From positions 992,001 to 1,056,000 of the forward strand of contig NZ_JAUSQM010000001.1 of assembly GCF_030811215.1 (NCBI RefSeq): 64,000 nt of DNA, given 5' to 3'. Below the pieces are notes generated by a model. That model had not been told where the DNA came from. It ran no database searches and saw nothing but the letters and a program-made list of their open reading frames with translations. Source of the DNA: Nocardioides massiliensis (lineage in GTDB: Bacteria > Actinomycetota > Actinomycetes > Propionibacteriales > Nocardioidaceae). Within the stretch, counting starts at the first letter, position 1. Every line of letters starts with the position of its first letter. A program made the translations under genes and the position numbers. Below are positions 1 through 8,746 of this stretch, in pieces.

Positions 1-257
1 ATCCACACCCGCTCGCCGTGTCCGTGCAGCTCCAGCAGGTCGGCCACGGGGGTCATCGCGTCGACCGAGCGCCCGCTGGCGAGCACGATGTGGGCGCCCG
101 CGTCCTCGGCGCGGCGTACGGCCTCGAAGACCGCGGGCGACAGCTCCTCGTGGACGATGCCGGTGCCGTCGACCCAGCGCAGCAGGGTGCCGTCGATGTC
201 GAGCGCGACGAGCTTCGGCTGCCAGGTGTCGGGGACCGGCCGCTTGGCTGCGCTCAC
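1..257 (-). CDS. HAD-superfamily hydrolase (Cof-like), N-terminal part
   Basis: The reading frame on the minus strand begins with GTG at 257 and runs off the window edge after about 85 codons. Residues near position 20 read [11 protein letters not shown], the HAD motif I whose first aspartate forms the phosphoaspartate intermediate. An LASGRS segment near residue 60 fits motif II of the Cof/YidA type, which dephosphorylates sugar phosphates or nucleotides. The start overlaps the serS stop as GTGA, so the gene is probably translationally coupled to serS. A HAD hydrolase after serS is a common actinobacterial arrangement. The substrate cannot be predicted and the C-terminal half is missing. Confidence 0.85.
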   Translation of the reverse strand, partial: MSAAKRPVPDTWQPKLVALDIDGTLLRWVDGTGIVHEELSPAVFEAVRRAEDAGAHIVLASGRSVDAMTPVADLLELHGHGERVW

Positions 258-1531
258 CCGGTCACCGGCTCCAGGACGGTCCGACCCTGCAGGTAGGGCT
301 GGAGGGCGGCCGGGATGCGCACGGAGCCGTCGGCCTGCTGGTGGGTCTCGAGGATCGCGACGATGGCGCGCGGGATCGCCACGAGCGTGCCGTTGAGCGT
401 GGCCACCGGCGTCGTGCCGTGCTCGCCGCGGGTGCGGATGTCGAGGCGGCGGGACTGGAAGTCGGTGCAGTTGGAGGTCGAGGTGAGCTCGCGGTACTTG
501 CCCTGGCTGGGGATCCACGCCTCGCAGTCGAACTTGCGCTGTGCCGAGAGCCCGAGGTCGCCGGCGGCCACGTCGATCACGCGGTAGGCGAGCTCGAGCT
601 TGTCGAGCCACTCCAGCTCCTGGGCGAGCAGCCGCTGGTGCTCGGCCTCGGACTCCTCGAGCGTCGTGTAGGAGAACATCTCCACCTTGTCGAACCAGTG
701 GACCCGGAAGATCCCCCGGGTGTCCTTGCCGTGCGAGCCTGCCTCCTTGCGGTAGCAGGGGCTGAACGCGACGTAGCGGCGCGGCAACGACCCGGCGTCC
801 AGGATCTCGTCGGAGTGGTACGCCGCCAGCGGCACCTCCGAGGTGCCGACGAGGTAGGTGTCCTGGCCCTCGATGCGGTAGACGTCGTCGGCAGCCTGGC
901 CGAGGAAGCCCGTGCCCTCCATCGCGCGCGGCTTGACCAGGGTCGGGGGGATCATCGCGGTGAAACCGGCCGCCCGCGCCTGGTCCATCGCCATGTTGAC
1001 CAGCGCCAGCTCGAGGTCGGCGCCGGGGCCGGTGAGGTAGTAGAACCGGCTGCCCGACACCTTCGCGCCGCGCTCGACGTCGATGGCGCCGAGCATCCGG
1101 CCGAGCTCGAGGTGGTCGCGCGGCTCGAACCCCTCGGCGGCGAAGTCGCGCTTGGTGCCGCGCTCCTCGAGGAGGACGAAGTCGTCCTCGCCGCCCGCTG
1201 GGGCGGCCTCGGCGGCCGGGTTGGGGATCGTGCTGAGGATGCGCCGGTAGGTCTCCTCGGCCTCGTGCTGGGCGGCCTCGGCGGCCTTCACCTCGGCCGA
1301 CAGCGCCTTGGTGCGCTCCAGGAGCGCGGCCTTCTCCTCTCCCTGAGCCTGGGCGACCTGCTTGCCCAGCCCCTTCTGCTCGGCGCGCAGCTCTTCGAAG
1401 GCGCTGATCGAGCGGCGCCGCGCCTCGTCGGCCGCGAGCGCCTCGTCGACCACGGACGCGGACAGGCCGCGCTTGGTCTGGGCAGCGCGGAGCAGGTCGG
1501 GATCCTCACGGAGCAGGCGCGGGTCGATCAT
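254..1531 (-). CDS. serS: Seryl-tRNA synthetase
   Basis: This enzyme charges tRNA-Ser (and tRNA-Sec where present) with serine in the cytoplasm. The 425 residues match the usual length. The first 100 or so residues form the tRNA-binding coiled-coil arm, rich in Ala, Glu and Lys. The class II catalytic core follows, with TSEVPL around residue 230, motif 2 ([10 protein letters not shown], then [14 protein letters not shown]) around 260-285, and a C-terminal motif 3 region ending [16 protein letters not shown]. The ATG at 1531 is preceded after six bases by TAGCCT, a good -10 box, which suggests a leaderless transcript. An aldo/keto reductase lies 29 bp upstream and a HAD hydrolase overlaps the stop. 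Confidence 0.98.
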   Translation of the reverse strand: MIDPRLLREDPDLLRAAQTKRGLSASVVDEALAADEARRRSISAFEELRAEQKGLGKQVAQAQGEEKAALLERTKALSAEVKAAEAAQHEAEETYRRILSTIPNPAAEAAPAGGEDDFVLLEERGTKRDFAAEGFEPRDHLELGRMLGAIDVERGAKVSGSRFYYLTGPGADLELALVNMAMDQARAAGFTAMIPPTLVKPRAMEGTGFLGQAADDVYRIEGQDTYLVGTSEVPLAAYHSDEILDAGSLPRRYVAFSPCYRKEAGSHGKDTRGIFRVHWFDKVEMFSYTTLEESEAEHQRLLAQELEWLDKLELAYRVIDVAAGDLGLSAQRKFDCEAWIPSQGKYRELTSTSNCTDFQSRRLDIRTRGEHGTTPVATLNGTLVAIPRAIVAILETHQQADGSVRIPAALQPYLQGRTVLEPVTG

Positions 1532-1537
1532 GGGCTC

Positions 1538-1543
1538 AGGCTA
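1538..1543 (-). promoter_or_regulatory. -10 box of leaderless serS
   Basis: TAGCCT on the minus strand ends six bases before the serS ATG. That spacing puts the transcript start at or next to the start codon. Confidence 0.5.
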
Positions 1544-1560
1544 TCCGCGCGGCGCAGGAG

Positions 1561-2544
1561 TCACGGACCCGGGAAGATCACGTCCAGCTCCGCCTCGTCG
1601 TCCTCGCTCGGTGTCCAGCACACGGCAGCGGCGTTGGTGCGCACCTGCTCGGGGGTGGTCGCCCCGGCGATCACGCTGCCGACGGTCGGGCGGGAGGCCA
1701 GCCACGAGAAGGCGACCTGCACCTCGGTCAGGTCGCGCTCCGCGGCGAACCGGGAGTACGCCGCCAGCTGGTCCCAGTCGGCGGCCTCCAGCAGGTGCGG
1801 GCGCGCCGCGAGCCGGCTGCCCTCCGGGGCCCTGCCGTCGGCGTACTTGCCGGTGAGCAGGCCACTGGCGAGCGGGAAGAACGGCAGCGTGCCCACGCCG
1901 AAGTGCTCGGCAGCAGGGATCTGCTCGCGCTCGGCTCCGCGCTTGAGCAGGCTGTACTCGATCTGGCTGGACACGAACCGCTGCGTGCCGAGCTCGCGGG
2001 CGAGCAGCTCGGCCTCGGCGAGCTGCCAGCCGGCGAAGTTGGAGTGACCGACGTAGCGCACCTTGCCGGCGGTGACGAGGTCGTCGAGCGCGGCGAGGGT
2101 CTCGTCGATCGGCGTACCGGGGTCGGGGACGTGGAGCTGGTAGAGGTCGATCCAGTCGGTGCCGAGGCGGCGCAGGGAGGCCTCGACCGCCCGGACGACG
2201 TAGCGCCGCGATCCCCGCGCGCCCCAGTCGGGACCGTTGGCACCCTCCATGTCCATCCCGAACTTCGTGGCGACGACCACATCGTCGCGGCGACCGGCGA
2301 GCGCCTTGCCGAGCAGCTCCTCGCTCAGGCCCCGCTGCGGGGCACCGTAGGTGTCGGCGACGTCGAAGAGGGTGATCCCGGCGTCGATCGCGGCGTGGAC
2401 GACCGCGTCGGTGCCGGCCTGGGTGGCGGTGGCTGTGCCCTCGCGGCCGAGGTTGTTGCACCCCAGGCCGACGACCGAGACGCGCAGTCCGGAGTCGCCC
2501 AGGGGCCGGTGCCAGGGACGGTGGTCGGGGGAGGTGGAGGTCAT
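1561..2544 (-). CDS. Aldo/keto reductase
   Basis: A 327-residue NAD(P)H-dependent oxidoreductase of the AKR superfamily (TIM barrel), expected to reduce an aldehyde or ketone in the cytosol. The signature runs through FDVADTYGAPQRGLSE near residue 55, which carries the catalytic Asp and Tyr. The catalytic Lys is in VVATKFG, and VGHSNF is typical of the family. The start at 2544 (MTSTSPDHR) was preferred over longer in-frame starts because the reading upstream is not AKR-like. CATGAT lies six bases upstream as a possible -10. The frame ends 29 bp before serS. The natural substrate is unknown. Confidence 0.9.
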   Translation of the reverse strand: MTSTSPDHRPWHRPLGDSGLRVSVVGLGCNNLGREGTATATQAGTDAVVHAAIDAGITLFDVADTYGAPQRGLSEELLGKALAGRRDDVVVATKFGMDMEGANGPDWGARGSRRYVVRAVEASLRRLGTDWIDLYQLHVPDPGTPIDETLAALDDLVTAGKVRYVGHSNFAGWQLAEAELLARELGTQRFVSSQIEYSLLKRGAEREQIPAAEHFGVGTLPFFPLASGLLTGKYADGRAPEGSRLAARPHLLEAADWDQLAAYSRFAAERDLTEVQVAFSWLASRPTVGSVIAGATTPEQVRTNAAAVCWTPSEDDEAELDVIFPGP

Positions 2545-2590
2545 GACCCGATCATGACGGGCGGCGAAAGCCCCCGGCATACTTCGACAG

Positions 2591-4183
2591 ATGCTCGCGA
2601 CCGACGAACGTGCCCGCCGACGCCGAACGCTCCTGCCGTGGACGCTCGGTCTGGCGACGATCGTCGCGGTCCTCACCGCGCTGGTCGCGGCGAGCTGGAG
2701 CCCGCTGCTGCGCCTCGACAGCACGGTCGCGACCGAGCCGTTCTCGTGGACCGCCGACAGCCGCGTGCTGACCGAGGTGTTCCGGGCGATCGACTTCGCG
2801 TTCGGGACCGTGCCGATGACCGTGGCGACCGTGGTGCTGGTCGTGGCCCTGGCCACGCGTGGTCATCCGCGCGCCGCGGCCTGGAGCGGCGCGGTGATGC
2901 TGGCGTCGTCGGTGGTCGTCTACGTCATGAAGAACCTCGTGCGCCGCGACCGGCCCGCCTGGGACGAGCCGATCCGCGTGCTCGACAGCTTCTCGTTCCC
3001 CTCCGGCCACGCGACCTCGATCGCGGCCGCCATGGGCGTGGCGACCGTGCTCACCCAGATGTTGGTGCGGCGCCGCTCCGCGCGGCGCACGCTCATCACG
3101 GCGTACGTCGTCCTGGCGGTGGTGGTCGGGATGGACCGGATCTTCCTCGGGGTGCACAACTTCTCCGACGTGGTCACGGGCTGGGCGCTCGGCGTGCTGC
3201 TCGTCCTGGCGGGGCTGCTGGTCTTCGACCCGCTCCCTCGCTCGACCGCGGCGAAGGCGGTCCCGCTGCCGGTGGTCTTCCCCGGTGAGCGCCGGCTGGC
3301 GGTGATCCTCAACCCGATCAAGGTCGAGGACGAGGCGGCGTTCCGGACGCTCGTGGCCACGCTGGCCGAGGAGTCCGGCTGGAGCGAGCCGGAGTGGTAC
3401 CTCACCACCATCGAGGACCCGGGCGCCTCGATGGCTGAGGACGCCGCGGTGGCCGGCGCCGACCTCGTCTTGGTCTGCGGGGGTGACGGCACCGTGCGCA
3501 CGGTCTGCGCCGAGCTCGCCGGCACCGGCATCCCCGTCGGGATCATCCCCGCCGGCACCGGCAACCTGCTGGCCCGCAACCTGGACATCCCGCTGTTCTT
3601 GCGGGCCGCGATCGACGTGGGTCTCAATGGCCAGGACCGGGCGATCGACCTGGTGTCGGTGCGCGGCGACGGGATCGGCGACGACCACTTCCTCGTGATG
3701 GCCGGCATGGGCTTCGACGCCGCGATCATGGAGGGCGTCAACGAGGACATCAAGAAGCGGGTCGGCTGGCTGGCCTACGTCCTGTCGGGGCTGAAGTCGC
3801 TGATGTTCCCCGCCGTGCGCCTCGAGGTCACCGTCGACGACGGTGAGCCCACCCGCCACCGCGCCCGCACGGTCGTCGTCGGCAACGTCGGGTTCCTGCA
3901 GGCGGGCATGCCGCTCATCCCCGATGCCGCCGTGGACGACGGCCAGCTCGACGTTGTGCTGCTGCACCCGCGGCGGTTCCTGTCGTGGATCCCGCTGGCC
4001 GTGCGGATCCTGAGCCGCCAGAAGCGCACCGACGAGACGATCACGCGGATGCGGGGCCGGACGGTGCGCATCGTCGCCGCCACCGACACCCCCCGCCAGC
4101 TCGACGGCGACTCGATCGGTCCCGGCCGTGAGCTGGAGGCGGAGTGCATCCACGGCCGGCTGCTGGTCCGCGTCCCCCGCTGA
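2591..4183 (+). CDS. PAP2 phosphatase - diacylglycerol kinase fusion
   Basis: A two-domain membrane lipid enzyme of 530 residues. The N-terminal 210 residues contain several hydrophobic segments and the three PAP2 phosphatase motifs: KNLVRRDRPAW, SFPSGHAT and GVHNFSDVVTGWALG. The C-terminal 290 residues are a DAGK/LCB5 lipid kinase: VILNPIKVED, then VCGGDGTVRTV and IPAGTGNLLARN, the nucleotide-binding glycine motifs. One half removes a lipid phosphate while the other adds one, so the protein may interconvert phosphatidic acid or isoprenoid phosphates and diacylglycerol at the membrane (inference). Such fusions are known in actinobacteria. ATG at 2591 follows CATACT by seven bases. Confidence 0.93.
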   Translation: MLATDERARRRRTLLPWTLGLATIVAVLTALVAASWSPLLRLDSTVATEPFSWTADSRVLTEVFRAIDFAFGTVPMTVATVVLVVALATRGHPRAAAWSGAVMLASSVVVYVMKNLVRRDRPAWDEPIRVLDSFSFPSGHATSIAAAMGVATVLTQMLVRRRSARRTLITAYVVLAVVVGMDRIFLGVHNFSDVVTGWALGVLLVLAGLLVFDPLPRSTAAKAVPLPVVFPGERRLAVILNPIKVEDEAAFRTLVATLAEESGWSEPEWYLTTIEDPGASMAEDAAVAGADLVLVCGGDGTVRTVCAELAGTGIPVGIIPAGTGNLLARNLDIPLFLRAAIDVGLNGQDRAIDLVSVRGDGIGDDHFLVMAGMGFDAAIMEGVNEDIKKRVGWLAYVLSGLKSLMFPAVRLEVTVDDGEPTRHRARTVVVGNVGFLQAGMPLIPDAAVDDGQLDVVLLHPRRFLSWIPLAVRILSRQKRTDETITRMRGRTVRIVAATDTPRQLDGDSIGPGRELEAECIHGRLLVRVPR

Positions 4184-4202
4184 CCGCCGGCGCCGGCGCG
4201 CG

Positions 4203-4673
4203 TCAGGGGCGGCGGGTGAGGACGTACACCGGAATCTCGCGGTCGGTGCGCGCCTCATAGAGCGCGTAGTTCGGCCAGACCGTGCGCAGCGTCGCCCAGT
4301 GCCGCGCCCGCTCGGCGCCCTCCGCGCGACGGGCCGCCACGACGTACGTCCGACCCCGGAAGTGCACCTCGGCCTCACCGGCCGCCTCGAGGTTGAGCGA
4401 CCACACCGGCGGCTTGGGCTGGCCCCAGTTGGAGCCGGCGACCAGCCAGCCGTCACTCGTGGGGGCGCACAGCAGCGGGGTGGTGCGCGGGATGCCGGAC
4501 TTGCGGCCGCGGACGGTGAGGAACAGCTCCGGGATGCCGCCGAGCGAGAGCAGCGTGAACCGGCCCCGGGTGAGCCGCTGGATGGTCTTGTCGACCCGGA
4601 CGATCAGGGCGGTGTGGCGTGAGAGCCACGGGAGGCTGCCGATCCACACAGCCACCGGACGGAGCAGACGCAT
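4203..4673 (-). CDS. Deazaflavin-dependent nitroreductase family protein (DUF385)
   Basis: A 156-residue protein of the DDN/DUF385 split-beta-barrel family. Members bind coenzyme F420 and reduce nitro, quinone or enone groups, and Mycobacterium Ddn is the best known. Family-like segments are LTVRGRKSGIPRTTPLL around residue 53, followed by GWLVAGSNWGQPKPPVWSLNLEA, and a C-terminal WPNYALYEART. The arginine/lysine-rich RGRKSG loop is the expected F420-binding site. The ATG at 4673 follows TAGGCT by seven bases. The gene converges with the PAP2-DAGK gene across 19 bp holding a GC palindrome (4185-4198). Confidence 0.88.
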   Translation of the reverse strand: MRLLRPVAVWIGSLPWLSRHTALIVRVDKTIQRLTRGRFTLLSLGGIPELFLTVRGRKSGIPRTTPLLCAPTSDGWLVAGSNWGQPKPPVWSLNLEAAGEAEVHFRGRTYVVAARRAEGAERARHWATLRTVWPNYALYEARTDREIPVYVLTRRP

Positions 4674-4680
4674 GGCGCTG

Positions 4681-4686
4681 AGCCTA
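4681..4686 (-). promoter_or_regulatory. -10 box of the DUF385 gene
   Basis: TAGGCT on the minus strand stands seven bases before the ATG at 4673, which suggests a leaderless transcript. Confidence 0.45.
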
Positions 4687-4701
4687 CGAAGAAACCGGGC
4701 A

Positions 4702-5118
4702 TCAGCGGGGGCGCGCGGCGCTGATCGCCTCCTGCTCCTCCGGCGACAGCACGGCGTCGCTGGTCCAGTTCGCGACGTTCTTGGCGTAGGTGCGCGCCTC
4801 GCTGCGACCGTGGATCGAGGTCAGCACGATGCCGCTGCCGGCATCGTCGAGCAGCGCGACCGACCACGACAGGTGTCCGCCCATGTCGCCGAACGCGTCG
4901 TAGCGCACGACCGAGAGGTGGCGCAGCGCGTCGGAGACCTCCACCCGCAGCGCCGAGACCTCCTGCCGCAGCCCCTGCACGTCGGCCGGCACGGCGTCGG
5001 TGTCGTCGCCGGCACCCCGCTTCGCCGTACGCCGTGACACGGTCAGCGCCACCACGAGGGCGACGACGGCCAGGACCAGGGAGCACAGCGACACCACGAC
5101 CAGGAGCGACTCGTTCAC
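4702..5118 (-). CDS. DUF4446 family membrane-anchored protein
   Basis: A 138-residue protein with one N-terminal membrane segment (about residues 5-28, rich in Leu and Val) followed by a basic cluster SRRTAKR. A helical heptad-like stretch follows (LRQEVSALRVEVSDALRHL), then the DUF4446 core with VVRYDAFGDMGG and WSVALLDD. No molecular function is established. I place the start at GTG 5118, giving VNESLLVV, because TACGGT ends seven bases upstream; the GTG at 5127 would lie inside that box. The globular part is expected in the cytosol. The gene is divergent from pheA. Confidence 0.85.
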   Translation of the reverse strand: MNESLLVVVSLCSLVLAVVALVVALTVSRRTAKRGAGDDTDAVPADVQGLRQEVSALRVEVSDALRHLSVVRYDAFGDMGGHLSWSVALLDDAGSGIVLTSIHGRSEARTYAKNVANWTSDAVLSPEEQEAISAARPR

Positions 5119-5125
5119 GCAGGTC

Positions 5126-5131
5126 ACCGTA
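5126..5131 (-). promoter_or_regulatory. -10 box that sets the DUF4446 start
   Basis: TACGGT on the minus strand lies seven bases before GTG 5118 and overlaps the alternative start at 5127. It therefore favours the downstream start. Confidence 0.45.
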
Positions 5132-5189
5132 GGTCACGCGGCCGGCCGGCCCGGGTGGCACGCGCCGGGAGGCGCGTCGGCGCCGTCCC

Positions 5190-5195
5190 TAGACT
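5190..5195 (+). promoter_or_regulatory. -10 box of leaderless pheA
   Basis: TAGACT lies six bases before GTG 5202. This supports initiation upstream of the repeat-derived N-terminus. Confidence 0.5.
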
Positions 5196-5201
5196 GAGCC
5201 G

Positions 5202-6092
5202 GTGATCTCGACAAGCTCGATCGACCAGGGGAGCCGCTCGATCGACCAGGGGAGCCGTCCTCGCATCGCCTATCAGGGCGAGCCCGGCGCGAACTCCCAC
5301 GCGGTCTGCCAGGAGCACTACCCCGATCACGAGGCGGTGCCCTGCGCGTCGTTCGAGGACGCCTTCGCGGCGGTGAGCGGTGGCGACGCCGACCTGGCGA
5401 TGATCCCGATCGACAACTCGATCGCGGGCAGGGTCGCCGACGTGCACCACTTCCTGCCCGGGTCGGGCCTGCACATCGTCGCCGAGCACTTCTGGCGGAT
5501 CCGGTTCCACGTGATGGGGCCGGCGGGCGCCGACCTGTCGACGATCCGCACCGTGCACAGCCACGTGCACGCGCTGGGCCAGTGCCGCCGGTTCATCCGT
5601 GAGCACGGCCTGAGCCCCGTCATCTCCGGCGACACGGCCGGCGCCGCGCGCGAGGTCGCCGAGGCCGCCGACCCGACCCAGGCCGCGATCTCCCCGCCCA
5701 TGGCCGCGGAGATCTACGGGCTGCAGGTGCTGGCGACGGACGTCGAGGACGAGGACCACAACACGACCCGGTTCGTGGTCCTCTCCCCCGAGCCCGTCAC
5801 CGCGTCGCCCGACGAGCCGGCGGTGGTGACGACGTTCCTGTTCAACGTCCGCAACATCCCGGCCGCGCTCTACAAGGCGCTGGGTGGCTTCGCGACCAAC
5901 GGCGTCAACATGACCAAGCTCGAGTCCTACATGGTCGACGGCAAGTTCACCGGCACCCAGTTCCTCGCCGAGGTGGACGGCCACCCCGACCACCCCCCTG
6001 TCGCGCGGGCGCTGGAAGAGCTGCAGTTCTTCACCACCGACGTGACGATCATGGGCGTCTATCCCGCCTCGCCGTTCCGCCAGGAGCAGTAG
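5202..6092 (+). CDS. pheA: Prephenate dehydratase
   Basis: Converts prephenate to phenylpyruvate in phenylalanine synthesis. The catalytic PBP2-like domain starts at about residue 20 with RIAYQGEPGANSHAVC and carries the IPIDNSIAGRV and NTTRFVVLS signatures. A C-terminal ACT domain (from about residue 205) has NGVNMTKLESYMVDGKF, the phenylalanine-sensing region, so feedback inhibition is likely. The LESYMV form differs from the more common LESRP motif and resembles alphaproteobacterial enzymes. The first 19 residues, with SIDQGSR in tandem, are encoded by a dispersed repeat, not by family sequence. GTG 5202 is supported by TAGACT six bases upstream. Confidence 0.96.
   Translation: MISTSSIDQGSRSIDQGSRPRIAYQGEPGANSHAVCQEHYPDHEAVPCASFEDAFAAVSGGDADLAMIPIDNSIAGRVADVHHFLPGSGLHIVAEHFWRIRFHVMGPAGADLSTIRTVHSHVHALGQCRRFIREHGLSPVISGDTAGAAREVAEAADPTQAAISPPMAAEIYGLQVLATDVEDEDHNTTRFVVLSPEPVTASPDEPAVVTTFLFNVRNIPAALYKALGGFATNGVNMTKLESYMVDGKFTGTQFLAEVDGHPDHPPVARALEELQFFTTDVTIMGVYPASPFRQEQ
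5204..5257 (+). repeat. Dispersed repeat copy at the pheA N-terminus with a 21-bp tandem duplication
   Basis: The core TCTCGACAAGCTCGA is shared with copies at 23372-23402 and 24762-24783. A 21-bp unit (5216-5236) is repeated perfectly at 5237-5257 and encodes SIDQGSR twice. The insertion keeps the frame. Confidence 0.8.
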
Positions 6093-6176
6093 GCTCCCGC
6101 CACCCACGCCGCGTGGCCCGACCGTCACGGTCCGCCCTCCGCCCGCGGCACCCATCACGCGAGAGAGAGGTCCGTC

Positions 6177-6395
6177 GTGGCCGCACGTCGTCAGTGGAAG
6201 GACCTGAGCCCCGTCCAGCGCACGGCTGTCTCGGTCGTCGGAGTCGTCCAGGTCGCGCTCGCGGTGACCGCCTGGCGCGACCTCGCCCGCCGCCCCGCCT
6301 CCCAGGTCAACGGACCGAAGCCGGTGTGGGCGGCCGTCATCGGCATCAACGTCGTCGGACCGATCGCCTACTTCCGCAAGGGCCGCCGCACCTGA
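6177..6395 (+). CDS. Small membrane protein, PLD N-terminal-domain-like
   Basis: A 72-residue protein with two hydrophobic segments (about residues 16-36 and 47-65) separated by RDLARRPASQVNGPKPVWA. It closes with NVVGPIAYFRKGRR. That layout resembles the short PLDc_N (phospholipase D nuclease N-terminal) proteins of actinobacteria, which are membrane proteins without a catalytic HKD motif. GTG 6177 is preceded by a purine-rich GAGAGAGAGG at 6161-6170 that can serve as ribosome binding site. It lies between pheA and arcA on the same strand. Function is not known. Confidence 0.75.
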   Translation: MAARRQWKDLSPVQRTAVSVVGVVQVALAVTAWRDLARRPASQVNGPKPVWAAVIGINVVGPIAYFRKGRRT

Positions 6396-6435
6396 CGCGC
6401 GGGTTCGTCGCCGGATCTGACAGGGAGGCGCGCAC

Positions 6436-6441
6436 TACTGT
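6436..6441 (+). promoter_or_regulatory. -10 box of leaderless arcA
   Basis: TACTGT ends six bases before the ATG at 6448. Confidence 0.45.
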
Positions 6442-6447
6442 GCGTGC

Positions 6448-7677
6448 ATGAGTGACCGCAGTGAGCAGACCCCTCCGGCGTACGGCGTGGACAGCGAGGT
6501 CGGGCGGTTGCGCACGGTCCTGCTGCACCGTCCCGGTCCGGAGCTGCAACGGCTGACCCCGCGCAACAACGACAAGCTGCTCTTCGACGGGATCCCGTGG
6601 GTCGGGCGGGCGCAGGAGGAGCACGACGCGTTCGCGGCGGCGTTGACCGACCGGGGCGTCGAGGTCGTCTATCTCGTCGACCTGCTGGTGGAGACGCTCG
6701 CGTCGGCGGAGGCCCGTGAGCACGCGATCGCGGAGGTGACCGCGAGCCTGCGGCTGGGCGAGACGCTGCGGACCTACCTGGTCGCGGCGCTGCACGACCA
6801 CACGCCGCAGGAGCTGGCACTCGTGCTGACGGCCGGCATCCGCAACGACGAGGTGCGCGGCGGACACGGCCTGGTCACCAGCCTGCTGGCCGACGACGAC
6901 TTCCTCGTCGACCCGCTGCCCAACCTGCTGTTCACCCGGGACTCCAGCGTCTGGATCCGCGACCGGGTGGCCGTCACCTCGCTGGCGATGCCGGCCCGCG
7001 AGCGGGAGACGCAGCTGACGGACCTGATCTACTCGCGGCATCCGCGCTTCGCCGGCACCCCGCGCATCCACGGGTGGGAGCGCGAGCACCTCGAGGGCGG
7101 CGACGTGCTGCTCATGGCGCCGGGCGTCATCGCTGTCGGCGTCGGCGAGCGCACCACCCCCGCCGGGGTCGAGCGGCTCGCGCGCCGGGTCCTCGCCGAC
7201 GACCTGGCCCACACGGTGCTCGCGGTCCCGATCGCCCAGGAGCGCGCCACGATGCACCTGGACACGATCTGCACGATGGTCGACGTCGACAAGATCGTGA
7301 TGTATCCCAACATCGCCGACAGCCTCACGGCGTACGCCGTCACGGCCCACCCCGACGACCCCGAGGCACCCCTCGCGATCGCGGCGCCCGAGCCCTTCCT
7401 CGTCGCGGCCGCCCGGGCCGCCGAGATCGACGCCATGCACCTGATCGACACCGGCCTCGACCCGGTCACCGCCGAGCGCGAGCAGTGGGACGACGGCAAC
7501 AACACGCTCGCAGTCGCCCCCCGCGTGGCGATCGCCTACGAGCGCAACATCGAGACCAACGCCCGGCTCGAGGAGGCCGGCATCGAGGTCATCCGGATCG
7601 CCGGGTCCGAGGTGGGCTCGGGCCGGGGCGGACCGCGGTGCATGTCGTGCCCGATCGCCCGGGACCCTCAGGGATGA
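6448..7677 (+). CDS. arcA: Arginine deiminase
   Basis: Hydrolyses L-arginine to citrulline and ammonia. The 409 residues match the family. Visible active-site segments are [31 protein letters not shown] (catalytic His and substrate-binding Asp) and a C-terminal [11 protein letters not shown] holding the nucleophilic cysteine. No ornithine carbamoyltransferase (arcB), carbamate kinase (arcC) or arginine/ornithine antiporter (arcD) lies in the window. Here it is therefore a single gene instead of the usual ATP-yielding operon. It may serve arginine catabolism, acid response or citrulline supply (inference). A hairpin terminator follows at once. Confidence 0.96.
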   Translation: MSDRSEQTPPAYGVDSEVGRLRTVLLHRPGPELQRLTPRNNDKLLFDGIPWVGRAQEEHDAFAAALTDRGVEVVYLVDLLVETLASAEAREHAIAEVTASLRLGETLRTYLVAALHDHTPQELALVLTAGIRNDEVRGGHGLVTSLLADDDFLVDPLPNLLFTRDSSVWIRDRVAVTSLAMPARERETQLTDLIYSRHPRFAGTPRIHGWEREHLEGGDVLLMAPGVIAVGVGERTTPAGVERLARRVLADDLAHTVLAVPIAQERATMHLDTICTMVDVDKIVMYPNIADSLTAYAVTAHPDDPEAPLAIAAPEPFLVAAARAAEIDAMHLIDTGLDPVTAEREQWDDGNNTLAVAPRVAIAYERNIETNARLEEAGIEVIRIAGSEVGSGRGGPRCMSCPIARDPQG

Positions 7678-7682
7678 AAGGG

Positions 7683-7720
7683 CCCGGCCGCTGTCGACGG
7701 GGGATGCGACAACGGCCGGG
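7683..7720. terminator. Bidirectional hairpin between arcA and the DUF5926 gene
   Basis: Arms CCCGGCCG-TGTCG (7683-7696) and CGACA-CGGCCGGG (7707-7720) pair with single unpaired bases around a 10-base loop. There is no strong T-run. It sits between convergent genes. Confidence 0.75.
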
Positions 7721-7770
7721 TTGAAGGGAAAACTAGCGGGTCCGGGCAAGCCGGACAACGGCGGGTCTGC

Positions 7771-8715
7771 TCAGCGGATGGTGAGCTGGCGGTTGGCCAG
7801 GCCCGAACGCGCCGCGCGCTCCTCCTGGGACAACGGCTCGGTGACCGCGAGTGCCTCCTCGAGCGCCGAGGCGAAGTCGGCCGCCGGGTCCTCGAGCGCA
7901 TCCGCACCGGTGCCGACCTCGAGGTCCCACACGGGGACCAGGAGTCCGTGGGCGCGGAACATCCCGACCAGCCGGGAGCCTTCCACCAGCCGCGTCCGGT
8001 CCGCGGCGTGCAGCCGGGCCAGGGCGTCGAGGAGCGCGTCCTCGTCGTGCGGCATCGCCCAGCGCAGGTGCTCCTTGCTGCCCACGTCCGTCCAGTACGC
8101 CGCCTCGACCTGCGCGAGGCGCAGGGTCGGGGTGGCTGCGGCGTTGGCCTGCTCCAGTGCGGCAGCGAGACTGCCGTCGGCGTCGTCGAGGTCGGCCACC
8201 CACCAGCCGAACCCGTCATGCACGGTCACGGCGAGTGCGTCCTGGCTGACCAGGTCCTGCAGGCGCGGCGCGTCGGCCGCCGGCGCCTGGGTGATGCCGA
8301 CCGCGCTGCCGGGCTCGGCCTCGAGCGCCCGGTTCAGCACCGCGGCGAGGTCACGGCTCGGGTCGCCGTACGCGTGCTGGACCTGCAGACCCAGCCAGAT
8401 CGTGCCGTCCTGGCGCACCAGCGCCGGAGCGGCACCGGGGTTGAGCGTGGTGAGCAGGACCCTGCGGTCACCGGCCGACGGGACGGTCAGCTCGGCGGTC
8501 GCCGACGGGACCAGCTCGCGCAGGGCGACGACGTCGCACTCCCCGGGCATCCCCTCGAACGGGCGACGGGCGAACGCCGGCGGCGGCCCGTCCTGCGAGC
8601 CGTGGCACGCCTTGTAGCGCCGACCCGACCCGCACGGGCAGGGCTGGCGGGGGCCGACCTCAGCCTCGGCGGCGGGAGCGGCGACTCGGGACTTGACGCG
8701 CGACTTCTTGCCCAT
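7771..8715 (-). CDS. DUF5926 family protein with SEC-C zinc motif
   Basis: A 314-residue actinobacterial protein. A lysine-rich N-terminus (MGKKSRVKSR) leads to PCPCGSGRRYKACHG at about residues 28-42. This is the SEC-C metal-binding motif (CxCx8CH) shared with the SecA C-terminus. The rest is the uncharacterised DUF5926 region, acidic and rich in Ala and Leu. The SEC-C motif suggests zinc-dependent contact with ribosomes, SecB-like partners or nucleic acid (inference). ATG 8715 was chosen because the motif and basic start follow immediately, and TAACGT lies eight bases upstream. The in-frame extension to 8973 is not protein-like. Confidence 0.87.
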   Translation of the reverse strand: MGKKSRVKSRVAAPAAEAEVGPRQPCPCGSGRRYKACHGSQDGPPPAFARRPFEGMPGECDVVALRELVPSATAELTVPSAGDRRVLLTTLNPGAAPALVRQDGTIWLGLQVQHAYGDPSRDLAAVLNRALEAEPGSAVGITQAPAADAPRLQDLVSQDALAVTVHDGFGWWVADLDDADGSLAAALEQANAAATPTLRLAQVEAAYWTDVGSKEHLRWAMPHDEDALLDALARLHAADRTRLVEGSRLVGMFRAHGLLVPVWDLEVGTGADALEDPAADFASALEEALAVTEPLSQEERAARSGLANRQLTIR

Positions 8716-8746
8716 GAGGCGGAACGTTAGCCGCCGTGGGGTGGGT

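Noticed and set aside
4185-4198. GC palindrome CGCCGGCGCCGGCG between convergent genes
   Set aside because: Too short and too expected at this GC content to call a terminator.
2552-4456. 634-residue minus-strand frame opposite the PAP2-DAGK gene
   Set aside because: His/Arg/Asp-rich antisense reading of a well-supported gene. There are no domains.
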